A stretch of 64,000 nt of DNA from Mycobacterium branderi (GCF_010728725.1 NZ_AP022606.1:4712001-4776000); one strand, 5' to 3'; counted from the first letter of the stretch, positions 37,382 through 46,982 are shown. Numbers and translations: made by a program. The notes: generated from the sequence alone by a model not told the origin.

Positions 37382-37988
37382 AGGTCAAGCCCGCCAACCC
37401 GTTCCACATCACGTCGATGCTGATATCGACGAGCCGGTCGAGTTCCTCGGGCGTGGTGCTGGCCCAGTCCAGCCCTTCGGCGATCCGGGAACCGGCTCCG
37501 ACGAGCCCGCGCGCGATCAGTTCGGTAAGCGCAGGGTCCGCTGCGGGCGCTGCGCGCATCAGAGCGCGTGCGGCCGCGCGCTCGAGATCGTCGCGGATCG
37601 CCTCGGCTTCGGCGCGGGCTTTGGAGCCGCTGAAGGTGTCGTCGGCCAGAAAGATCAGGAACAGCCGCGAATGCTCGCCGATGAAACCCACGATGCGCCG
37701 GGCCGCGATGTGTATGGCCTCGAGCGGCTCGGGCACGCCGGTGTCGTCGCGGACCATCTCCTGCAATCGCCGACGCGACGCGGCCAGGCACGCCGCTGCA
37801 AGCTCGTCCTTGGAGGCGTAGTGGCGGTAGAGGATTGCCCGAGTCACGCCGGCGCGGCGCGCGATTTCGTTCATCGACGCGCCGTGAAAGCCGACGTCGA
37901 GGAACGTCGCCTCGGCCACTCGGCGCAAATCGGCGGCCCGGTCTGCGGGCCGCATCCGTCGGCGGCCGGCCGGCGTCGCGGAGGTCAC
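37374..37988 (-). CDS. TetR-family regulator within the catabolic run
   Basis: A 204-residue TetR protein from the GTG at 37988 (an ATG at 37955 is the alternative). The DNA-binding part is HGASMNEIARRAGVTRAILYRHYASKDELAAACL. The C-terminal part includes GFIGEHSRLFLIFLADDTFSG and an Ala-rich helix. It lies 19 bases downstream of the SDR gene and directly upstream of the SDR-monooxygenase fusion. The symmetric element in the gap to the fusion gene suggests it controls that gene and perhaps the whole run. Confidence 0.87.
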   Translation of the reverse strand: MTSATPAGRRRMRPADRAADLRRVAEATFLDVGFHGASMNEIARRAGVTRAILYRHYASKDELAAACLAASRRRLQEMVRDDTGVPEPLEAIHIAARRIVGFIGEHSRLFLIFLADDTFSGSKARAEAEAIRDDLERAAARALMRAAPAADPALTELIARGLVGAGSRIAEGLDWASTTPEELDRLVDISIDVMWNGLAGLTSR

Positions 37989-38007
37989 CGGCCACACGCT
38001 ACCGCGC

Positions 38008-38868
38008 TCAGGTACCCAGCTCGTTGATCCGGCGGTGGTACACGTCGCGTGCGTGCGGATCGACGTTGGTGAACGCAGTGTCGAAATGGGCCGCATGCGA
38101 GATCCGGTTTCGGGTGCGCTCGGGAATCAACGACATGGTTTTGATCATGGCGCCCAACGCCTTTGGCACGGTAACCCTCGCCCGCCGAGCGCCGACCGCG
38201 GTCACGATGGCTGCAGCGACATCGCCGGGGTCCACTTCCCCGATGGGCCGCAACCATGCCGGTGCACTGTGCCCGGCCGACAGCTCGGTGCGCACGATGC
38301 CGGGCAGCACCGCCGTGACGGCGATACCGGCGTCGGCGAGTTCCAGATGCAATGTCTCAGAGAAGCCGACGACGGCGTGTTTGGTCGCGCAATACGTCGC
38401 CAACCCGGGGTGACCGCTCACCCCGGCCAGCGATGCGACGTTGATGATGTGACCGCCGCGTCCGGTCAGTCGTTGGACCGCGAGTTTGGATCCGTTCAGC
38501 ACGCCACCCAAGTTGATGGCCACCATCCGGTCGGTCACCGCGTCGTCCTCGTCGGCGAACAACCCGGTGGGCATGATTCCGGCGTTGTTGACCAGCACAT
38601 CCAATGGCCCCAGCCGTGATTCGGCGTCGTCGAGGAAGGCGGCGAACGACTTTCGGCTCCTGACGTCCAGGCCCAGGCCGCACACCTGCCCGCCAGTTGT
38701 CTCGGCCAGCTCGGCCGCAGTCTTTTCCACCAGCTCGGTGTCGATGTCACCGAGCGCCACGTGAGCCCCGGCCCTTAAAAAGGCCTCCCCGGTGGCCCGC
38801 CCGATTCCCCGGGCGCCACCGGTGACGACGACGACCTTGTCGCGAAGATGGTTGTGGTTGTTCGTCAT
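38008..38868 (-). CDS. Short-chain dehydrogenase/reductase
   Basis: A 286-residue SDR with TGGARGIG near residues 16-23, NNAGIMP, Ser in NVASLAGVSG and YCATK. The C-terminal segment (GDVAAAIVTAVGARRARVTVPKALGAM) is usual in mycobacterial SDRs of the same subfamily as the N-terminal half of the fusion protein. It starts three bases after the acyl-CoA synthetase stop, so it is co-transcribed. An alcohol released by hydrolysis of the ester product may be its substrate; this is inference from context. Confidence 0.88.
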   Translation of the reverse strand: MTNNHNHLRDKVVVVTGGARGIGRATGEAFLRAGAHVALGDIDTELVEKTAAELAETTGGQVCGLGLDVRSRKSFAAFLDDAESRLGPLDVLVNNAGIMPTGLFADEDDAVTDRMVAINLGGVLNGSKLAVQRLTGRGGHIINVASLAGVSGHPGLATYCATKHAVVGFSETLHLELADAGIAVTAVLPGIVRTELSAGHSAPAWLRPIGEVDPGDVAAAIVTAVGARRARVTVPKALGAMIKTMSLIPERTRNRISHAAHFDTAFTNVDPHARDVYHRRINELGT

Positions 38869-38871
38869 TGG

Positions 38872-40671
38872 TCAGGCCTTTCGGATGTTGGCATAAAGCT
38901 GTTCGATCTCGGCGGCGTACTTGCCGGCGATGGGTTTGCGCTTGAGCTTGGCCGTCGGCGTCAGCTCGTCGCCGCCGGGCTGCCAAAACGTCGGTGCGAT
39001 ATGGAAGTACTTGATCTGCTCGACGCGCGAGAGCTTGGCGTTGGCGGAGTCGATCCCCGCTTGCACCGCGGCCCGCACGTCGGGGTGGATGGCCAACACG
39101 GCCGGCGATGCGTCGATGCCCAACTGCCGGGCGTACCTCGCGGCAGCGTCGGCGTCCAGGCTCACCAGCGCAACGATGCACGGCCGGTCGTCGCCGATGG
39201 CCACCACGGAACCGATCAGCGGACACGCCGCCCGGACATGGTTTTCGATATTGGACGGCGCGATGTTCTTGCCGCCCGAGTTGATGATCAACTCCTTCTT
39301 GCGGTCCACGATTCGCACATAGCCGTCCGCGTCGACGGTGCCGACATCGCCGGTGTGCATCCAGCCGTCGGCGTCGATGGCCTGCGCGGTCTTCTCTGGG
39401 TCGTTGCGATAGCCCTTCATCAGTCCGGGTCCGCGCACCAGCAGCTCACCGTCGTCGGCGACCCGAAGCTGCACGCCGGCAACGGGTTTGCCGACGGTAC
39501 CGACCCGGATACCGTCCGGTGGGTTGAGGGTGGCCACCGCCGACAGCTCCGACATTCCCCAGGCTTCGCATACCGGTAGGCCGAGGCCGAGAACGAATTC
39601 CAGTGTCTCCGCGGCGATCGGCGCGGCGCCCGACACCGCGATGCGTACCTGGTCGAGTCCGACCCTTGCCCGCAGCCGACGCAACACCAACTGCTCGGCG
39701 GCCGCGGCTTGCATGGCGATCCATGCCGACGGCCGCTCATTGCGGGTTTGCACCAGCGCCTTCTGGGCGCCGGCGGCGACCGCCCAGCGCGCCAGCGCGC
39801 CCTTGATACCGCGTTGCTCGGCCAGCCCGGCTTGTAGCGCGGCCTGGATCTTGTACCAGAACAGCGGCACCGCAGCAAAGATCGTCGGCCGGGCATCCGG
39901 TAAGGCGCTGACCAACGCCTTGTGGTCGGCCACCGTGGTCACCGATGCGCCGCTCACCGCCGGCGCATAGTGGGCCAGATACCGATTCACGATGTGGGCA
40001 TCCGGCAGATAGGACACCACCCGATCGTGCTCGTCGAAAACGACTAGATCCGCCAGCGCCGCGATATTCGTGAGCAGGTTACGGTGAGTGAGCTCAACGC
40101 CTTTGGGCGGGCCGGTGGTCCCCGAGGTGTAGATCAGGGTCAGCACGTCGTCGGGGCGCACCGCTAGCCAGGTGGCGTCGAAGTCGAACCCGGCGTCGCC
40201 GGCGGCCTCCAGCTCGTCTAACGTCAGCACGCCCGCCGGCTTGGCGTCCACGCATACGACGTGCTCGACCTTGGTGGCCGCCTTGGCTTCGGAAAGCACC
40301 GGCAAGAACTGCTGTTCGCAGACGACGACCCGGTTTTCGGCGTTGCCGAACAGGTAGTTGATCTGGTCGGCCGAACTGGTGTTGTACACCGAAAACGGAA
40401 TCGCACCAAGGTGGTAGGCGGCCGCATCGATCAAGTTGAACTCGGGTCGATTGGTCAGCATCAGCGCCACAGTGTCGCCCCGACGCACGCCGAGCGCGGC
40501 CAGTCCGGCCGTGATGCTGCGCACCCGTGTGGCGTATTGCGCCCAGGTGAGCGAGCCGCCCCGGCCTACAGCGCGGAGCGCGACGCGCTGTGGGTGAGCG
40601 GCCGCGGTGTCTTGGAACAATTGACAGATGCTGGTGGCGGAGCGCAACTCGGCTGGTGTTCGTGCTGGCAT
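38872..40671 (-). CDS. Long-chain acyl-CoA synthetase (FadD15-like)
   Basis: A 599-residue AMP-forming synthetase of the long form with a long insertion, as in FadD15 and eukaryotic-type long-chain ligases. Motifs: TLIYTSGTTGPPKGVELTH, SYLPDAHIVNR, CEAWGMSELSAVATLN, DGWMHTGDVGTVDADGY, RKKELIINSGGKNIAPSNIE and the final LTPTAKLKRKPIAGKY. It would activate an acid for entry to beta-oxidation. It lies 22 bases after the hydrolase gene. Confidence 0.9.
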   Translation of the reverse strand: MPARTPAELRSATSICQLFQDTAAAHPQRVALRAVGRGGSLTWAQYATRVRSITAGLAALGVRRGDTVALMLTNRPEFNLIDAAAYHLGAIPFSVYNTSSADQINYLFGNAENRVVVCEQQFLPVLSEAKAATKVEHVVCVDAKPAGVLTLDELEAAGDAGFDFDATWLAVRPDDVLTLIYTSGTTGPPKGVELTHRNLLTNIAALADLVVFDEHDRVVSYLPDAHIVNRYLAHYAPAVSGASVTTVADHKALVSALPDARPTIFAAVPLFWYKIQAALQAGLAEQRGIKGALARWAVAAGAQKALVQTRNERPSAWIAMQAAAAEQLVLRRLRARVGLDQVRIAVSGAAPIAAETLEFVLGLGLPVCEAWGMSELSAVATLNPPDGIRVGTVGKPVAGVQLRVADDGELLVRGPGLMKGYRNDPEKTAQAIDADGWMHTGDVGTVDADGYVRIVDRKKELIINSGGKNIAPSNIENHVRAACPLIGSVVAIGDDRPCIVALVSLDADAAARYARQLGIDASPAVLAIHPDVRAAVQAGIDSANAKLSRVEQIKYFHIAPTFWQPGGDELTPTAKLKRKPIAGKYAAEIEQLYANIRKA

Positions 40672-40693
40672 ACGATCGTGTCCTGTCTGTCGG

Positions 40694-41551
40694 TCATCCT
40701 GTGCTTGTGGCGTGATCGCCGCTGGTGTCCAGCAACGACGCGATCAGCCTGACCACCGAGGTGGGGTTGTCCAGTTGCGGGCAGTGCCCAGAGCGCGGGA
40801 GCACGACGAGTTCGCTGCCGGGAATCTGCTGGTGCAGCAGTCGGCTTGACTGCACGGGAATGATGCGGTCGCGGGCGCCGTGCACGATCACTGTCGGGCA
40901 ACTGACACGCACGCCGCGGTGTCCGGCAGTGGTTTCGTAGGCGTATTGAAATGCGTAGCGTCCCAAAGTGGCAACGTCCGAAACACAGGAGATTGTCTGC
41001 GACCAATACCTGACGACCTCGGGGTCGGCGACGATTCCGGGCCCGTACAGGAACTTTGGGACGATGCGACGAGTCGCCCAGCTCAACGCGGTCGACGGCA
41101 CGGGGGCATGGGCCACCCGTGACCAGAACGTGGCAGCTATCTCTCGTCGGCGAGCCACCCGGGCCAACCAGTGTCTGGCATTGAGCGGATCGTTCAGTGC
41201 GACAAGCGCTTTGACCGCCGCGGGGTTGTGGGCGGCGCCGCGGACCGCCGTCGCCGCGCCCAGCGAATTACCAACCAGCACTGCCGGTCCGGTTTCGGCG
41301 AGGATCGCGTCGAGGAACGCGTCGAACTGCGGCACCAGCGCTCCGGACCGGCGTGGGTCCGCCTGCCCGAAGCCGGGTAGGTCCACCGCAAACGCGCGTC
41401 GTCCCGCCGCCTCGAGCCGTGTCAGCACGCCCCGCCACGTATCGGCGCTGTCGGCATATCCGTGCAAAAGCACGATCGGCGTCCCGTTACCGACCACGGA
41501 TAGCGCTCGGGTGCCCACGTCGTTGTAGGTCACCCGGCTCGCAGTGATCAT
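40694..41551 (-). CDS. Alpha/beta hydrolase
   Basis: A 285-residue hydrolase. The oxyanion-hole motif LLHGYADS (28-35) and the nucleophile GNSLG (S96) are present, with the acid in HGARDRIIP and the histidine in SGHCPQLDNP near the C-terminus. The ATG overlaps the stop of the acyl-CoA dehydrogenase by four bases. In this setting it may cleave esters or lactones formed by the Baeyer-Villiger enzyme; that is inference. Confidence 0.88.
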   Translation of the reverse strand: MITASRVTYNDVGTRALSVVGNGTPIVLLHGYADSADTWRGVLTRLEAAGRRAFAVDLPGFGQADPRRSGALVPQFDAFLDAILAETGPAVLVGNSLGAATAVRGAAHNPAAVKALVALNDPLNARHWLARVARRREIAATFWSRVAHAPVPSTALSWATRRIVPKFLYGPGIVADPEVVRYWSQTISCVSDVATLGRYAFQYAYETTAGHRGVRVSCPTVIVHGARDRIIPVQSSRLLHQQIPGSELVVLPRSGHCPQLDNPTSVVRLIASLLDTSGDHATSTG

Positions 41552-42777
41552 GCGTTGAGCAGCCCCTTGGCGATGTGTGTCACCTGTACCTCATTGCTGC
41601 CGGCGTAGATCATCAGCGATTTGGCGTCGCGGGCCAGTTGTTCGACGCGGTACTCGGCCATGTAGCCGTTCCCGCCGAACAATTGGACTGCCTCCATCGC
41701 GATGTCGGTGGCGGCCTCCGACGAGTACAGCTTGATCGCCGACGCTTCGGCCAGCGAGGGCACCTTGCCGGCCTGCAGCTTCTCCAACGTCTGAAAGACC
41801 ATGTTCTGCACGTTGATCCGGGCGACCTCCATCTTGGCCAGCTTGAGCTGGATCAGTTGGAACTGCCCGATGGTCTGGCCCCACAGGGTGCGGGTTTTCG
41901 CGTAATCGACGCAGAGCCGGTGGCATTCGTTGATGATGCCGAGCGCCATCAGCGCCACACCTAACCGTTCGGCTGCGAAATTGGCGCGGGCGCTTTCCCG
42001 ACCGTCGCCTCCGGTGTGGTTTTCGGTCTCGCCCAGCAGCCGATCCGGTGTCAGGCGCACGTTGTCGAAGAACAACTCGCCGGTGGGCGACGACATCATG
42101 CCCATCTTCTTGAAGGGCTTGCCCTGCGTCAGTCCCGGCATTCCGGAGTCGAGGACGAAGGGCAGCACCGGCCGGTTGCGCCGATCGGGGTCACCATTGT
42201 CGAGCTTGGCGTAGACGATCAGGACATCGGCGTAGGGACCGTTGGTGATGAACGTCTTCTGCCCGTTGAGGATGTAGTCGGCGCCGTCGCGTTTGACGGT
42301 GGTCTTCATCCCGCCGAAGGCATCCGAGCCGGAGTCCGGCTCGGTGATGGCCCAGGCCGCGATCTTCTCGAGTGTCATCAGTTCGGGCAGCCAGCGTTCC
42401 TTCTGGGCGAGCGTGCCGCGGCTCATGATCGTGGCCGCGCCCAGACCCAGGCTGACGCCGATCGTGCTGAGCAATCCGATACTGACACCGGCAAGTTCGG
42501 ACACCAGGATGGCGGCCATCGACGCCTGCGCGGCAAGGCCGCCCAGCCCGTTCGACGGCTGCCGCTCGGCTTCCGCGGCGCGTTCTTTGTCCAGCATCGA
42601 CTTCACCGCCTCGGCGGCCAGCACGTCGAGACCGAACTCGCTGAACAGCTTGCGGGCGATCGGGTACGGCGACATCTCGCCGGTCTCCAGCGCATCCAGA
42701 TGCGGCCGGATCTCCTTGTCGATGAATCCCCGGACCGTATCCCGCATGATCAGGTCGGTGTCGGACCACTCGATCAT
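41548..42777 (-). CDS. Acyl-CoA dehydrogenase (possible FadE21)
   Basis: A 409-residue acyl-CoA dehydrogenase. FAD-binding elements are AWAITEPDSGSDAFGGMKTT, GQKTFITNGPYADVLIVYAK and LGLGAATIMSRG; RVEQLARDAKSLMIYAGSNEVQ at the C-terminus contains the usual AxxxxIYxGxxE catalytic/FAD region. M. tuberculosis has fadE21 (Rv2789c) between sirR and ltp1, so this may be its orthologue in an expanded locus. ATG at 42777 is preceded by a GAGGAGG site. Confidence 0.88.
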   Translation of the reverse strand: MIEWSDTDLIMRDTVRGFIDKEIRPHLDALETGEMSPYPIARKLFSEFGLDVLAAEAVKSMLDKERAAEAERQPSNGLGGLAAQASMAAILVSELAGVSIGLLSTIGVSLGLGAATIMSRGTLAQKERWLPELMTLEKIAAWAITEPDSGSDAFGGMKTTVKRDGADYILNGQKTFITNGPYADVLIVYAKLDNGDPDRRNRPVLPFVLDSGMPGLTQGKPFKKMGMMSSPTGELFFDNVRLTPDRLLGETENHTGGDGRESARANFAAERLGVALMALGIINECHRLCVDYAKTRTLWGQTIGQFQLIQLKLAKMEVARINVQNMVFQTLEKLQAGKVPSLAEASAIKLYSSEAATDIAMEAVQLFGGNGYMAEYRVEQLARDAKSLMIYAGSNEVQVTHIAKGLLNA

Positions 42778-42826
42778 GTTTATTCCGCCTCCTCCTCGTC
42801 GCTACGCTCCGCATCGTCGGCGGTGG

Positions 42827-43693
42827 CTATGGCAGCCTCGCCGCGATGTCGTCGATGAGCCACGGGCCGTCGGTCTCGATGGTCTCGACATCCTGCCAGC
42901 CCGCGAGTCGCGAAATCGCCCCGCCCTGAACGGCATACACGCGGCCGGTGATCGGGCACTTTTCCGTCGCCAGATAGGCCACCAGCGGCGAGATGTTGGC
43001 TGGGCTGAACAAGTCCAGCTCGCCGTCGTCGGGTTCGTCCATGAGCGCGCCCATCCCGGGAGTGGCCAAGGTGAGCCGGGTCCGTGCGATCGGCGCGATC
43101 GCGTTGACCCGCACACCGTATCGGTCCAGCTCCTCGGCGGCGATCAACGTCAGCGCCGCGATGCCCGCTTTGGCCGCGCCGTAGTTGGCCTGGCCCGGAT
43201 TAGGCAGCGTTACACCGGAACCCGACGCGGTGTTGATCACCGCGGCATTGGGCTGATCCCCCGCCTTCGACTGGGCCTTCCAGTAGGCGGCGGCATGCCG
43301 AAGCATCGCGAAGTGCCCTTTGAGATGCACGGCGATCACCGCGTCCCACTGGGCTTCGTCCATGCCGGCGATGAACGAGTCCCGCAAGATGCCGGCGTTG
43401 TTGACTAGCACATCGAGTCGCCCGAACTCGTCGATCGCCTGCCGCACAACGCTTTCCGCGCCATCCCAGGTGGCGATGTTCTCGGTGTTGGCGACGGCCG
43501 TGCCGCCGGCGGCGGTGATCTCGTCGACGACCTCGTGCGCCGGGCCGGCGTCGGCGCCTTCGCCGGTGTTGTCGCCTCCGAGGTCGTTGACGACGACCTT
43601 GGCGCCCTCCTTGGCGAACAGCAGCGCGTGTTCGCGCCCGATTCCCCGGCCGGCGCCGGTGATGACGGCTACCCGCCCTTCCAATGCACCCAT
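42827..43693 (-). CDS. SDR, 3-hydroxyacyl-CoA dehydrogenase-like (17-beta-HSD4 type)
   Basis: A 288-residue SDR with TGAGRGIGREHAL near residues 12-24, the NDLGGDNTGEGADAG insertion typical of the dehydrogenase half of multifunctional peroxisomal-type enzymes, NNAGILRDSF, Ser in NTASGSG and YGAAK. Such enzymes oxidise 3-hydroxyacyl-CoA. It is coupled by a one-base TGATG overlap to the MaoC hydratase, the usual partner. Confidence 0.9.
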   Translation of the reverse strand: MGALEGRVAVITGAGRGIGREHALLFAKEGAKVVVNDLGGDNTGEGADAGPAHEVVDEITAAGGTAVANTENIATWDGAESVVRQAIDEFGRLDVLVNNAGILRDSFIAGMDEAQWDAVIAVHLKGHFAMLRHAAAYWKAQSKAGDQPNAAVINTASGSGVTLPNPGQANYGAAKAGIAALTLIAAEELDRYGVRVNAIAPIARTRLTLATPGMGALMDEPDDGELDLFSPANISPLVAYLATEKCPITGRVYAVQGGAISRLAGWQDVETIETDGPWLIDDIAARLP

Positions 43694-44559
43694 CAGCGTG
43701 TCTCCCTGATCTCCGCCAGCCCGTCGGTGATGACGAAGTCGTCACCGCGTGCCGTCTCGAATGCGTAACTGGTGATTCCGTCCGCGTGGCCCTTCTCCCA
43801 GATCCGCGTCTCCAGGTCGTCGCCCGGCAGCACCGGCTTGGAGAACCGCACCGCGAACCGCTTGAGCCGGTTGACATCCGAGTCGGCCAGTTCGGTGAGC
43901 ACCGCCCACGAGGTGAACGCCATGGTGCACAACCCGTGCGCGATGATGCCGGGCAGCCCGGCGTCCTTGGCCACCTCCTCGTCGAGGTGAATCGGCATCG
44001 GGTCGCCGGCTGCCGGGGCGTAACGGAACGTCTGGTCGGCGTCGATGTGCTGCACCACCTTGGCGGCGGGCGCCTTCGAGCGCAGCGCGTCGTCGAACTT
44101 GTGGTCGGGGCTCAAAACCCCAACGGCACGGCCCACGGTCAGTCCGCGCACGAACGTGGTGACGTACTGCTCGTTGACCAGTTCGCCGTCCTCGGTGCGG
44201 CATTCCAGCAGGATCGCCGCGCGGGTGCCTTTCTCCAGGCCCTGGTATCCGATCATCTTGGCACGGGATACCAGCTTGTCACCCGGGCGGATCGGCCGGT
44301 GGAAATGAAAATCCTGTTCCCCGTGCACGATTCGCGGGATCGCCTCGACGGGCATGACATCGACCGCCGGGGTCAGCAGCGCCTCGAACACAGGCACGAT
44401 CGCGAACACCGGCGGCGCGACATCCCCTCTGCGGTGCGCCTCGATCGGATCGTTGGTCGCCGCCGCGTATTCCGCCAACCGCTCCCGGGTAACCTCGAAT
44501 CGCTCGTCGTCGGTCCAGCGATCAAGGCCGGTGTCGTCGAACTCGAGTGTTTCCGTCAT
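43693..44559 (-). CDS. MaoC-family enoyl-CoA hydratase
   Basis: A 288-residue double hot-dog hydratase. The hydratase 2 motif is in AGDPMPIHLDEEVAKDAGLP (D186, H191), followed by IIAHGLCTMAF; the first hot-dog repeat is about residues 20-145. It would add water to a 2-enoyl-CoA. It overlaps the SRPBCC gene by four bases and the SDR by one, so hydratase and dehydrogenase are made together. Confidence 0.9.
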   Translation of the reverse strand: MTETLEFDDTGLDRWTDDERFEVTRERLAEYAAATNDPIEAHRRGDVAPPVFAIVPVFEALLTPAVDVMPVEAIPRIVHGEQDFHFHRPIRPGDKLVSRAKMIGYQGLEKGTRAAILLECRTEDGELVNEQYVTTFVRGLTVGRAVGVLSPDHKFDDALRSKAPAAKVVQHIDADQTFRYAPAAGDPMPIHLDEEVAKDAGLPGIIAHGLCTMAFTSWAVLTELADSDVNRLKRFAVRFSKPVLPGDDLETRIWEKGHADGITSYAFETARGDDFVITDGLAEIRETR

Positions 44560-44993
44560 GAGGCCGTGGCCAAAACATCGAGCTGGTCGAGCGTCTTGTC
44601 GAGCTGCTTGGCGCCGTCCTTTTCCACGGCCTTGCCCAGCGCGCCCTTGATCATGGCACCCTCGAAATCACCGCGGACGGTGAATTTGGAGCCGGCTCCG
44701 TCTGGCTCGATGGTGAAGGTGAATTGCGCCTTGACACCGGCCATTCCGGTGCCGCTGAGCACCAGGCCGCGCGGCGGGTCGACCGATTCGACCGTCCACT
44801 CGATCTTGTTGGCCATCCCGAGCATGACGATTTTGGCGGTCAGCTTTGCGCCTTCGCTGAGCGTGGCAGGCGGTTCCTCCAGCCATTTCTCGTGCACGGT
44901 GAACCACTTGTCCCAGTTGGCCAGGTCGCTGACGGTTTCCCACAGCGCCTCGGGGCCGGCACTCAGTTCCCGGGTTGCCTCGATGTGTCCCAT
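44556..44993 (-). CDS. SRPBCC family protein (Rv0910-like)
   Basis: A 145-residue helix-grip protein starting GHIEATRELSAGPEALWETVSDLANWDKWFTVHEKW. The C-terminal half has strand KAQFTFTIEPDGAGSKFTVRGDFEG and a long final helix with ALGKAVEKDGAKQLDKTLDQL. Proteins of this kind are found beside lipid genes or as the toxin of Rv0909-Rv0910-like pairs; no antitoxin lies here, so a ligand carrier role is more likely. It begins two bases after the thiolase stop. Confidence 0.8.
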   Translation of the reverse strand: MGHIEATRELSAGPEALWETVSDLANWDKWFTVHEKWLEEPPATLSEGAKLTAKIVMLGMANKIEWTVESVDPPRGLVLSGTGMAGVKAQFTFTIEPDGAGSKFTVRGDFEGAMIKGALGKAVEKDGAKQLDKTLDQLDVLATAS

Positions 44994-44995
44994 GA

Positions 44996-46186
44996 TTAAC
45001 GCTCCGCTCGTTGGTAGGCGGTGACGACGGCGGCGCCACCGAGTCCGATGTTGTGCTGCAGGGCCGCCGTGACCCCGTCGACCTGGCGCTTGTCCGCGAG
45101 ACCCCGTAACTGCCAGGTCAGTTCGGCACACTGCGCCAAGCCTGTTGCGCCCAGCGGATGACCCTTGGAAATCAGGCCGCCGGACGGGTTGACCACCCAG
45201 CGCCCGCCGTAGGTGGTGTCGCCGTTGTCGATCAGCTTGGGCGCTTCGCCTGGGCCGCACAGGCCGAGGGCCTCATAGAGCAGCAGCTCGTTGGCGGAGA
45301 AGCAGTCGTGCAGCTCGATCACCTGGAAGTCCTCCGGGCCCAGGCCGGATTGGTCGTAGACGCGTTGCGCCGCTTGCACGTTCATGTGGTAGCCGACCAG
45401 CGCCTTGCAAGTGCCGTCGAACGTTGACTCGAAGTCGGTGGTCATTGCCTGCCCGACGATCTCCACGGCCTGGCCGGCCAGCCCGTGCTTGTCGACGAAC
45501 TGTTCGCTGGCCAGGATCGCGGCTCCCGAGCCGTCGGAGGTGGGCGAACACTGCAGCTTGGTCAGCGGGTCGTAGATCATCCGCGAGCCCAGGATGTCCT
45601 CCAGGGTGTAGGAGTCCTGGAACTGCGCGAACGGGTTGTTGACCGAGTGCTTGTGGTTCTTGTAGCCGATCTTGGCGAAATGCTCTGCGGTGCTGCCGTA
45701 CTGGCGCATGTGCTCGCGACCGGCGGCGCCGAACATCCACGGCGCCGGCGGAAACAAGACCTCGGAGATCTCGGCCATCGCGAGGATGTGCTTTTCCATC
45801 GGCTGCGCGCGGTCGTCGTAGCTGGCCTCTAGCGATCCGGGCTTCATTTTTTCAAACCCGAGTGCGATGGTGCAGTCGGCGAGCCCGCCTCGAATCGCCT
45901 GGGCGGCCAGGAAAAGCGCCGTCGAGCCGGTCGAGCAGTTGTTGTTGACGTTGACGACCGGAATCCCGGTCATGCCCAGCTCGTAAAGAGCACGCTGCCC
46001 CGACGTCGACTCGCCGTAGACGTAGCCGACGTAACCCTGCTCGACGTCGCTGTAGCTGATGCCGGCGTCCTGTAGCGCGTTGGTGCCGGATTCGCGCGCC
46101 ATGTCCGGGTAGTCCCAGCCTTCCCGGCGCCCCGGTTTCTCGAACTTCGTCATCCCCACACCGACGACGTAGACCTTGTTTGCCAT
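44996..46186 (-). CDS. Thiolase/lipid-transfer protein (Ltp type), second copy
   Basis: A 396-residue thiolase-superfamily protein of the Ltp (SCP2-thiolase-like) group. The reactive Cys is in [14 protein letters not shown] (C84); [10 protein letters not shown] and [15 protein letters not shown] carry the His residues. It lacks the CxG-type second catalytic cysteine of classical thiolases, so it may be an aldolase/retro-aldolase-like or sterol-side-chain type enzyme. Most residues are identical to the neighbouring ltp1 product. First gene of the minus-strand catabolic run; TetR is upstream. Confidence 0.92.
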   Translation of the reverse strand: MANKVYVVGVGMTKFEKPGRREGWDYPDMARESGTNALQDAGISYSDVEQGYVGYVYGESTSGQRALYELGMTGIPVVNVNNNCSTGSTALFLAAQAIRGGLADCTIALGFEKMKPGSLEASYDDRAQPMEKHILAMAEISEVLFPPAPWMFGAAGREHMRQYGSTAEHFAKIGYKNHKHSVNNPFAQFQDSYTLEDILGSRMIYDPLTKLQCSPTSDGSGAAILASEQFVDKHGLAGQAVEIVGQAMTTDFESTFDGTCKALVGYHMNVQAAQRVYDQSGLGPEDFQVIELHDCFSANELLLYEALGLCGPGEAPKLIDNGDTTYGGRWVVNPSGGLISKGHPLGATGLAQCAELTWQLRGLADKRQVDGVTAALQHNIGLGGAAVVTAYQRAER

Positions 46187-46207
46187 CGCCCTCCCATCGG
46201 ACTGTTT

Positions 46208-46227
46208 TCCGAAACATACATTCCGGA
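46208..46227. promoter_or_regulatory. Imperfect palindrome upstream of thiolase copy 2
   Basis: TCCGAAACATACATTCCGGA, two 8-base arms with six matches around ATAC, 22 bases upstream of the thiolase ATG and downstream of the TetR gene. Plausible operator of the adjacent TetR regulator, marking the start of the run's transcription. Confidence 0.4.
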
Positions 46228-46275
46228 TGGCATCTTTACAAGTCAGCGCCAACGCAAACGGCTCGTTCGCAGTGC

Positions 46276-46914
46276 TTAAGCGCCCGGCTGAACTGAGAGC
46301 AGCTGGCTCAGCTCGTTGCGGAGATGAGCGCAGGCGCGATCCCATCGACGGCGCGCCCGGGCGATGTCCTGATCGACGAAGCTGGCCACCAGAATGCCGC
46401 GCAGAGCATCCATCGCCGTATAGATGAGGTAGCGCAGTTCCTTTTGCGCTGCTTGCTCTGGAAGGAACTGCGCAATCGCGGAGAACAGCGTGTCGTTGAC
46501 CAGCGGTTCGACGCGCTGGATCTGCTGCGCGAGCACTCGGTCCGTTCGGGATGCCACCCAAAGTTCGAGCGTGGCAACAAAAAGCGGGCCCTGATGCGCG
46601 TCCCAAATGAAATCCAGCACCTTGGCGGGATCGGGCCTGCCCTTGACGCGGCTCAGCTCGCGAATGGCCGCGTGCGCCCGCTGCTGAGCCAGGTGCTCGA
46701 TCGCGGCGACCACCAGATCTTGCTTCGACCGGAAGTGGTGGATCTGCGCGCCGCGGGTCACGCCGGCCAGCTCCGCGACGCGGTGCGTGGTCGTGCCGGC
46801 ATACCCGTAGGTGACCAGGCATTCGACCGTCGCCTCGAGCAACCGCGACCGCATGGCAGCACTGCGCTCGGCCTGTGAGCGTCGCGCGCGCGATCCGTCC
46901 GTCCGCGTGGTCAC
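46276..46914 (-). CDS. TetR-family regulator between the two thiolase genes
   Basis: A 212-residue TetR protein. The helix-turn-helix is in [32 protein letters not shown] (about residues 41-72). The family to which it belongs commonly controls fatty acid or steroid beta-oxidation genes. Its own promoter should lie in 46915-46982, and an imperfect palindrome sits in the gap to the downstream thiolase. Ligand unknown. Confidence 0.9.
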   Translation of the reverse strand: MTTRTDGSRARRSQAERSAAMRSRLLEATVECLVTYGYAGTTTHRVAELAGVTRGAQIHHFRSKQDLVVAAIEHLAQQRAHAAIRELSRVKGRPDPAKVLDFIWDAHQGPLFVATLELWVASRTDRVLAQQIQRVEPLVNDTLFSAIAQFLPEQAAQKELRYLIYTAMDALRGILVASFVDQDIARARRRWDRACAHLRNELSQLLSVQPGA

Positions 46915-46982
46915 GCCGACATCTTACCCATATACATGCCGATGAGAATGGAAGTGCTGGCGCCGTTGACGTTGCTGTCGCG

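Noticed and set aside
44556..44993. SRPBCC gene as the toxin of a toxin-antitoxin pair
   Set aside because: No small antitoxin gene is adjacent; the neighbours are thiolase and MaoC hydratase in a coupled operon.
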